From Kiritimatiellia bacterium (GTDB lineage Bacteria > Verrucomicrobiota > Kiritimatiellia > RFP12 > UBA1067): 10,589 nt of DNA. This document shows positions 6,589 through 10,589 of this stretch, one piece after another. Each line of letters begins with the position of its first letter. The first letter of the stretch is position 1. Position numbers and translations under genes: made by a program. The stretch is taken from assembly GCA_024405335.1 (NCBI GenBank), contig JAKSOX010000053.1:1-10589 (forward strand), written 5' to 3'. The notes beneath the pieces are model-generated. The model saw only the letters and a program-made list of their open reading frames with translations. It ran no database searches and was not told where the DNA came from.

Positions 6589-9183
6589 ATGAAACAAGAA
6601 GTCGTTTTGTTGGCGGCGGGACTGGCGCTCGCCGGGTGCGAATCGAAAAAGGCGTTTCTCTTCGGCGGCTGTCTGGAGTCGCCGCGGGTCGCGGCGCTGG
6701 ACGCGAAGGCGTGGGACGCGAGCGAGTGGATCTCGTTCGCGGGCGCGCCTTCCGCGCCGGACGCGGACGCTCGGAACGGCCAGCGGGCGGCCGCGGGCAC
6801 CGCGTATTTCATGAAAAAGTTCGTCAATCCGAAAAAGGTCGCCAAGGCCGTGTGGATGACGAGCGGCCTCGGCGTGTACGAGCTTGCCGTGAACGGCGTC
6901 CGGGTGGGCGACGACTTCCTGAAGCCGGGTTTCACGCACGTGCAAAAGACGCGCCGCAGCTTCACCTACGACGTCACGTCCATCGTGAAGGGCGGCGCGG
7001 GCGAAGAGAACGTCTTCGCGGCGGCGGTGTCCTCCGGCTGGTGGCGCGACAAAATCGTCAACTGGACGGGGCGGAAGAGCGCGTTCCGCGGCGTCGTCGA
7101 GTTCACCTACGCCGACGGCACGAAGGAGCTGATGGGCACGAAGTCGGGCGAGTGGCTGGCGACGGACAGGGGGCCGGCAAGGAACGCATCCATCTTCGAG
7201 GGCGAGGTCTACGACGCGCGCATTGGCGATCCGCTGAAGAATCCGGCGGCGTTTGCGGACGCGAAGCCGTCCGACTGCGAGAAGAACGCCGAGTTCAAGG
7301 GCGAGATCCTGCCGAGCGAGGGCGCGGAGATCTGCCTGCGGCGCGACCTTGCGATGGCGCCGGTCGAGGCCTACACGTGGGCTGGCGTCGAGGGCGCGTC
7401 CGGCGAAGGGAAGGAGGCGGTCTTCGGCAAGGTGAAGAAGGTCCGCACGTTCGCGAAGCGCGAGGCGATGTCCGTGAAGCCGGGAGAGACGCTCGTCCTC
7501 GACTTCGGACAGAACTGCGCCGGCGTGCCGGAATTCGCGTTTTCGGCGCAGCCGGGGACGACGGTCACGGCGCTGCCGGCGGAGATGCTCAACGACGCGA
7601 ACGGCGAGCGCGGCCGCGGCAACGACGGTCCGGCCGGCTCCGTCTACCGCGCGAACCTGCGCATGCCCGAGACGGGCATGCGCGCCGTCTACACGTTCGG
7701 GGACGCGAAAGCGGCCTTGTGGCATCCGTCTTTCACCTTCTTCGGCTACCGCTACCTTTCGGTCACGGCGACGGACACGGTGAAGATCGAGCGCGTCGTC
7801 AGCATCCCGGCGACGTCCATCGCGAAGGAGATGGAACTCGGCAAAATCGAGACCGGCGACAAGGACCTCAACCGCTTCATCCAAAACGTCTACTGGGGGC
7901 AACTCTCCAACTACCTGTCGGTGCCCACGGACTGTCCGCAGCGCAACGAACGGCTCGGCTGGACGGCCGACACGCAGGTGTTCGCCGAGGCGGGCGCGTT
8001 CAATGCCGACACGAGCGCGTTTTTCCGCAAGTGGATGCGCGACATGCGCGACAGCCAGGACCCGAGAGGCGGTTTCCCGGGCGTCGCCCCGTGGGCGCAG
8101 TACGGCAACAATCCGATGCGCTTCGGCTGGGCCGACGCGGGCGTGATCGTGCCCTACCAGATATGGAAGCAGTTCGGCGACCGCGCGATCGTCGACGAAA
8201 ACTGGGAGGCGATGGAACGCTACCTCGCGCGCGTCGACGAGACGAAGTACGATTTCACCGCGACCCAGGACGAGAACCAGCGCTACCAGTGGGCGGACTG
8301 GCTCAGTTTCGAAGCCCTCGAAAGCGCGGGCGGGTTGGCATTCGAGAAGAAGAACGGCAGTTGGGCGCCGAAGCCGGACGCGATCCTCTACTGGAACTAT
8401 CTCGGCGCCTGCTATTGGGCGTGGGACGCGCAGATGATGGCGGCGATGGCGAAGGGGACGGGACGAGACGCGTCGAAGTACGAGCAGATGGCGGCGAAAG
8501 CGAAGGCCCACCTCAAGAAGACCTTCTTCGATACGCCCGACGGTCTCGTTCTCGCATGTTTCCGCGGCATGCAGACGCCGGCGCTCTTCGCGCTCAAGCT
8601 CGGCCTCGTCGAAGGCGCGGCGAAGGAGGCGACGATCGCCGCGCTCAAGAAGAACTTCAAGGACCACGGCGACTGTCTGCAGACGGGCTTTCTCGGCACG
8701 TCCATTCTGATGGACGTCCTGGCCGACAACGGCATGGCCGACGTCGCCTACACGCTGCTGCTGCAGCACAAGAACCCGAGCTGGCTCTATTCCGTCGACC
8801 AGGGCGCGACCACGGTTTGGGAGCGCTGGAACAGCTACACGAAGCAGGACGGTTTCGGCCCCGTGGGCATGAACAGCTTCAACCACTACGCCTACGGCGC
8901 GGTGCTGGCCTGGATCTACCGCCGGGCCGCCGGCATCGCGGCGGATCCGGCGCGTCCCGGGTTCGCGAACGTGGTGATGGCGCCGCTGCCGGACAAACGG
9001 CTCGGGTTCGTGAAAGCCGAGTACAGAAGCCGCGCGGGCCTCGTGAAGAGCGCGTGGCGGTACGAGGGCGACAAGTGGATCTGGGATTTCACGGTTCCAG
9101 AAGGTGCGACGGCGTCCGTGGTTCTGCCGGGCGAAACGGCGGCGAAGACGCATGCCGCCGGCGTTTACCACGTCGAGCGCTGA
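6589..9183 (+). CDS. GH78-family alpha-L-rhamnosidase lipoprotein
   Basis: Removes terminal alpha-L-rhamnose from pectic or other plant or bacterial glycans or glycosides. The 864-residue protein starts with a short lipoprotein signal ending in ALAGC (13-17); Cys17 would be lipidated and Glu18 at +2 does not signal inner-membrane retention. It has a beta-sandwich N-domain with GLGVYELAVNGVRVGDDFLKPG (93-114), a second beta domain with VLDFGQNCAGVPEF (303-316), a (alpha/alpha)6 catalytic barrel (about 415-775) and a C-terminal beta domain. In the barrel TDCPQRNERLGWTAD (447-461) carries the probable general acid E454, and TTVWERW (741-747) the probable base E745. N453 and A460 differ from the common DERLGWTGD form. 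In-frame ATGs at 6556 and 6580 are rejected because they precede or overlap the promoter and spoil the signal peptide. A linked exported gene follows after 53 nt. Confidence 0.93.
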   Translation: MKQEVVLLAAGLALAGCESKKAFLFGGCLESPRVAALDAKAWDASEWISFAGAPSAPDADARNGQRAAAGTAYFMKKFVNPKKVAKAVWMTSGLGVYELAVNGVRVGDDFLKPGFTHVQKTRRSFTYDVTSIVKGGAGEENVFAAAVSSGWWRDKIVNWTGRKSAFRGVVEFTYADGTKELMGTKSGEWLATDRGPARNASIFEGEVYDARIGDPLKNPAAFADAKPSDCEKNAEFKGEILPSEGAEICLRRDLAMAPVEAYTWAGVEGASGEGKEAVFGKVKKVRTFAKREAMSVKPGETLVLDFGQNCAGVPEFAFSAQPGTTVTALPAEMLNDANGERGRGNDGPAGSVYRANLRMPETGMRAVYTFGDAKAALWHPSFTFFGYRYLSVTATDTVKIERVVSIPATSIAKEMELGKIETGDKDLNRFIQNVYWGQLSNYLSVPTDCPQRNERLGWTADTQVFAEAGAFNADTSAFFRKWMRDMRDSQDPRGGFPGVAPWAQYGNNPMRFGWADAGVIVPYQIWKQFGDRAIVDENWEAMERYLARVDETKYDFTATQDENQRYQWADWLSFEALESAGGLAFEKKNGSWAPKPDAILYWNYLGACYWAWDAQMMAAMAKGTGRDASKYEQMAAKAKAHLKKTFFDTPDGLVLACFRGMQTPALFALKLGLVEGAAKEATIAALKKNFKDHGDCLQTGFLGTSILMDVLADNGMADVAYTLLLQHKNPSWLYSVDQGATTVWERWNSYTKQDGFGPVGMNSFNHYAYGAVLAWIYRRAAGIAADPARPGFANVVMAPLPDKRLGFVKAEYRSRAGLVKSAWRYEGDKWIWDFTVPEGATASVVLPGETAAKTHAAGVYHVER

Positions 9184-9236
9184 TCCGCGCAGCCAGCCGC
9201 GAGGGCGATTCTGAGAAAAGACGGGAGCGAACGGTC

Positions 9237-10412
9237 ATGAAAACGTTGTGCATGGTGGTGGCGTTGGTCGCCGCGGGGACGTCCGCGGCGGCGCAGTTCA
9301 AGAACGGAACGGCGTTTGCGTTGAAGGACGTGCCGGGCGAACTGGTCGTCGAGCGGCGGGCGGGGGAGTCCGTGCGGTTCGCGCTGGAGGAGAACGGCAC
9401 GACGGGCTACCTGTGGGCGGCGGAATGGAACACGAACGAATGCGATGTCGTGCTCGACCATCGCGGGGCGGCGGCGAAGAACGCACGCGGCGAACTGCTC
9501 TGCGGCGCGGCGGGGACGCTGGACGTCGCCGTGACGAGCAAAATCTACACGCCCGCGCGGGTCGAGTTCGCGTATCGGAGGCCGTGGGAGAAGGGAGTGA
9601 AGCCGATCCGCGCGCTCAAGCTGATCGTCTACACGGTCGGCGAGGCGAAGAGCCCGATCTATCCGAAGAACGCGGTGAATCGGCTCTTGAAGGAGGAATG
9701 CGCGAAGCGCGGCATCGTGCTCACCGACTGGCATTTGCACGTCCGCGGCGGGATGACGCCCGAAATGGCGCATGAACGCGAGAAGGAATCGGGCATCCGG
9801 TCGACGGCGATGGAAAACCACGGCCGCGAATGGGAGATCTACGACGACGCGAAACTCGTCGCCTTCGCGAAGCGGTCGCGGCAGGTGAATCCGAAGATGC
9901 CGGTCGGCATTCAGGTGAACGACCGCGACTGGTTCGAGAAGATCGCGCCCGAGACGCGCGCGCAGTTCGACTACGTCCTCGCGGACACGATGATCATGGG
10001 CAAACTCCCGTCCGGACGCGACAACCGGCTTTGGATGGTGAAGGAGATTCCCGATCCGGACAAGTGGATGGAGGACTACTTCGCGCACACGATGCGCATT
10101 CTTGATGAGCCGATCTCCATCTTGGCGAATCCGACCTATCTGCCCGAGCCGCTGGCCGGCGACTACGACCGCCTTTGGACCGAAGAGCGGATGCGGGCGG
10201 TGATCGCGAAGGCCGTGAAGAAGGGCGTGGCGCTCGAAATCCAGGCCGAGTCGCCATATCCGCGTCCGAAGTTCCTGAAGCTCGCCAAGGAAATGGGCGC
10301 GAAGTTCTCCTTCGGAACGAACAACTTCGACCCGTCCCCGAAAGACCTGTCCCGCTGGCTGGAGGCCATCGTCTGGCTCGACCTGAAGCCCGCCGACGTC
10401 TGGACGCCGTGA
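9237..10412 (+). CDS. Exported fusion protein: chagasin-like (I42) inhibitor domain plus degenerate PHP-like domain
   Basis: A 391-residue protein with a type I signal peptide (about 1-19, cleavage after AAA). Residues about 25-135 resemble chagasin/I42 inhibitors of papain-type cysteine proteases: NGTTGYLW (53-60) matches the NPTTGYxW loop with Pro replaced by Gly, CGAAGT (89-94) sits where GxGG is expected, and RRPW (114-117) matches the RPW loop. Residues about 141-391 read like a PHP phosphoesterase: TDWHLH (163-168), an alpha segment, ENHG (193-196), VGIQV (223-227), FDYVLADTM (244-252), ILANP (295-299), LEIQAES (333-339) and SFGTNNF (358-364). The first HxH and H195 remain, but several other expected ligands are changed, so it may not be a metalloenzyme. 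GGGAG at 9223-9227 lies 9 nt before the ATG. It follows the rhamnosidase by 53 nt with no terminator between. The I42 call is firmer than the PHP call. Confidence 0.72.
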   Translation: MKTLCMVVALVAAGTSAAAQFKNGTAFALKDVPGELVVERRAGESVRFALEENGTTGYLWAAEWNTNECDVVLDHRGAAAKNARGELLCGAAGTLDVAVTSKIYTPARVEFAYRRPWEKGVKPIRALKLIVYTVGEAKSPIYPKNAVNRLLKEECAKRGIVLTDWHLHVRGGMTPEMAHEREKESGIRSTAMENHGREWEIYDDAKLVAFAKRSRQVNPKMPVGIQVNDRDWFEKIAPETRAQFDYVLADTMIMGKLPSGRDNRLWMVKEIPDPDKWMEDYFAHTMRILDEPISILANPTYLPEPLAGDYDRLWTEERMRAVIAKAVKKGVALEIQAESPYPRPKFLKLAKEMGAKFSFGTNNFDPSPKDLSRWLEAIVWLDLKPADVWTP

Positions 10413-10417
10413 GTCGT

Positions 10418-10462
10418 CCGATGGCGGGCGCGTTGGTCCATCGGCCCGCCTCCGGGGGTTTT
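10418..10462 (+). terminator. Overlapping alternative hairpins, possible terminator
   Basis: Just after the stop at 10412 two perfect 7-bp stems overlap. CCGATGG (10418-10424) pairs with CCATCGG (10438-10444), and GGCGGGC (10423-10429) pairs with GCCCGCC (10444-10450). They share bases at 10423-10424 and 10444, so only one can form fully. A third short stem, CCCG (10445-10448) with CGGG (10453-10456), is followed after two Gs by TTTT at 10459-10462. The T-tract is short and not directly against the strong stems, so intrinsic termination is possible but unproven. Confidence 0.35.
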
Positions 10463-10487
10463 CATGTCGGATTGATTGTGGTATAAT
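10459..10487 (+). promoter_or_regulatory. Promoter with consensus extended -10 for transketolase, leaderless placement
   Basis: TATAAT at 10482-10487 is a perfect -10 and is preceded by TGG at 10479-10481, forming an extended -10. TTTTCA at 10459-10464 matches 4 of 6 -35 bases with a 17-bp spacer. Exactly 7 nt separate the -10 from the ATG at 10495, as at the promoter before 6589. No Shine-Dalgarno is present. Confidence 0.75.
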
Positions 10488-10494
10488 CCGCCTC

Positions 10495-10589
10495 ATGAAA
10501 ATTTCCAACGAGCAACTCAAGGTCGCGGCGAACGTCGTCCGCGGCCTTTCCATGGACATGATCGAAAAGGCGAACTCGGGGCATCCGGG
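10495..10589 (+). CDS. tkt: Transketolase, N-terminal fragment cut by the window end
   Basis: The 31 readable codons include RGLSMDMIEKANSGHPG (16-32 when the last partial codon GGG/GGN is read as Gly). This is the start signature of thiamine-diphosphate transketolase (compare RALSMDAVQKAKSGHPG in E. coli, from memory); the His in SGHPG lines the active site. Transketolase moves two-carbon ketol units in the non-oxidative pentose phosphate pathway in the cytoplasm. The start at 10495 is supported by the -10 box 7 nt upstream and by the normal distance from the N-terminus to SGHPG. Its own promoter implies transcription independent of the rhamnosidase unit. Nothing can be said of the remaining domains. 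Confidence 0.9.
   Translation, partial: MKISNEQLKVAANVVRGLSMDMIEKANSGHP

Noticed and set aside
5058..6965. 635-codon open frame on the minus strand
   Set aside because: It is antisense to tadA, the methyltransferase and the rhamnosidase start, with shadow-type composition and no recognisable domain.
6481..9171. 896-codon open frame on the minus strand
   Set aside because: It lies antisense to the clear GH78 gene, is rich in Arg, His and Val in the way antisense frames of GC-rich genes are, and shows no motif or ribosome binding site.
6531..9236. Upstream in-frame extension of the inhibitor/PHP-like gene
   Set aside because: It runs through the rhamnosidase in another frame; the signal peptide and Shine-Dalgarno place the real start at 9237.
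1..10589. CRISPR arrays, tRNA or rRNA genes, insertion sequences, attachment sites
   Set aside because: None of the expected repeats, cloverleaf-like segments, transposase motifs or terminal repeats were seen on either strand.

Overview
The window is GC-rich bacterial chromosome (roughly two-thirds G+C by eye), densely packed, with every supported gene on the + strand. It comes from a Gram-negative-type heterotroph: it encodes a GH78 rhamnosidase with a lipoprotein signal and an exported companion protein. A PVC-type or similar lineage (for example Kiritimatiellota/Lentisphaerota) would fit, but that placement is inference and no marker in the window settles it.

Region 1 (about 1-6509) looks like one long transcription unit. 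It starts with a small six-helix membrane protein, followed by a Gfo/Idh/MocA-family oxidoreductase, aspartate kinase, a Uup-type ABC-F ATPase, tRNA adenosine deaminase TadA and an RlmI-like 23S rRNA cytosine methyltransferase. The gaps are very small: 33 nt, 13 nt, a 1-nt TGATG overlap, 3 nt and a 4-nt ATGA overlap. The last three genes all act on the ribosome or tRNA. The ABC-F protein is unusual: its first nucleotide-binding domain lacks about 70 residues between the Q-loop and the signature motif.

Region 2 (about 6570-10412) is a two-gene unit. It holds a GH78 alpha-L-rhamnosidase lipoprotein and an exported 391-residue protein. The latter joins an N-terminal chagasin-like (I42) cysteine-protease-inhibitor domain to a C-terminal PHP-like domain in which most metal ligands are replaced. 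This fusion is the most novel object in the window.

Region 3 (10413-10589) has overlapping hairpins, a strong promoter and the first 31 codons of a transketolase that runs off the end.

The first gene of each unit has an extended -10 promoter (TGn plus a TATAAT-like hexamer) ending only 7-8 nt before the ATG, with no Shine-Dalgarno sequence, so these mRNAs should be leaderless. Most genes inside the units do have a Shine-Dalgarno sequence. The organism therefore seems to use two initiation modes, split by position in the operon.
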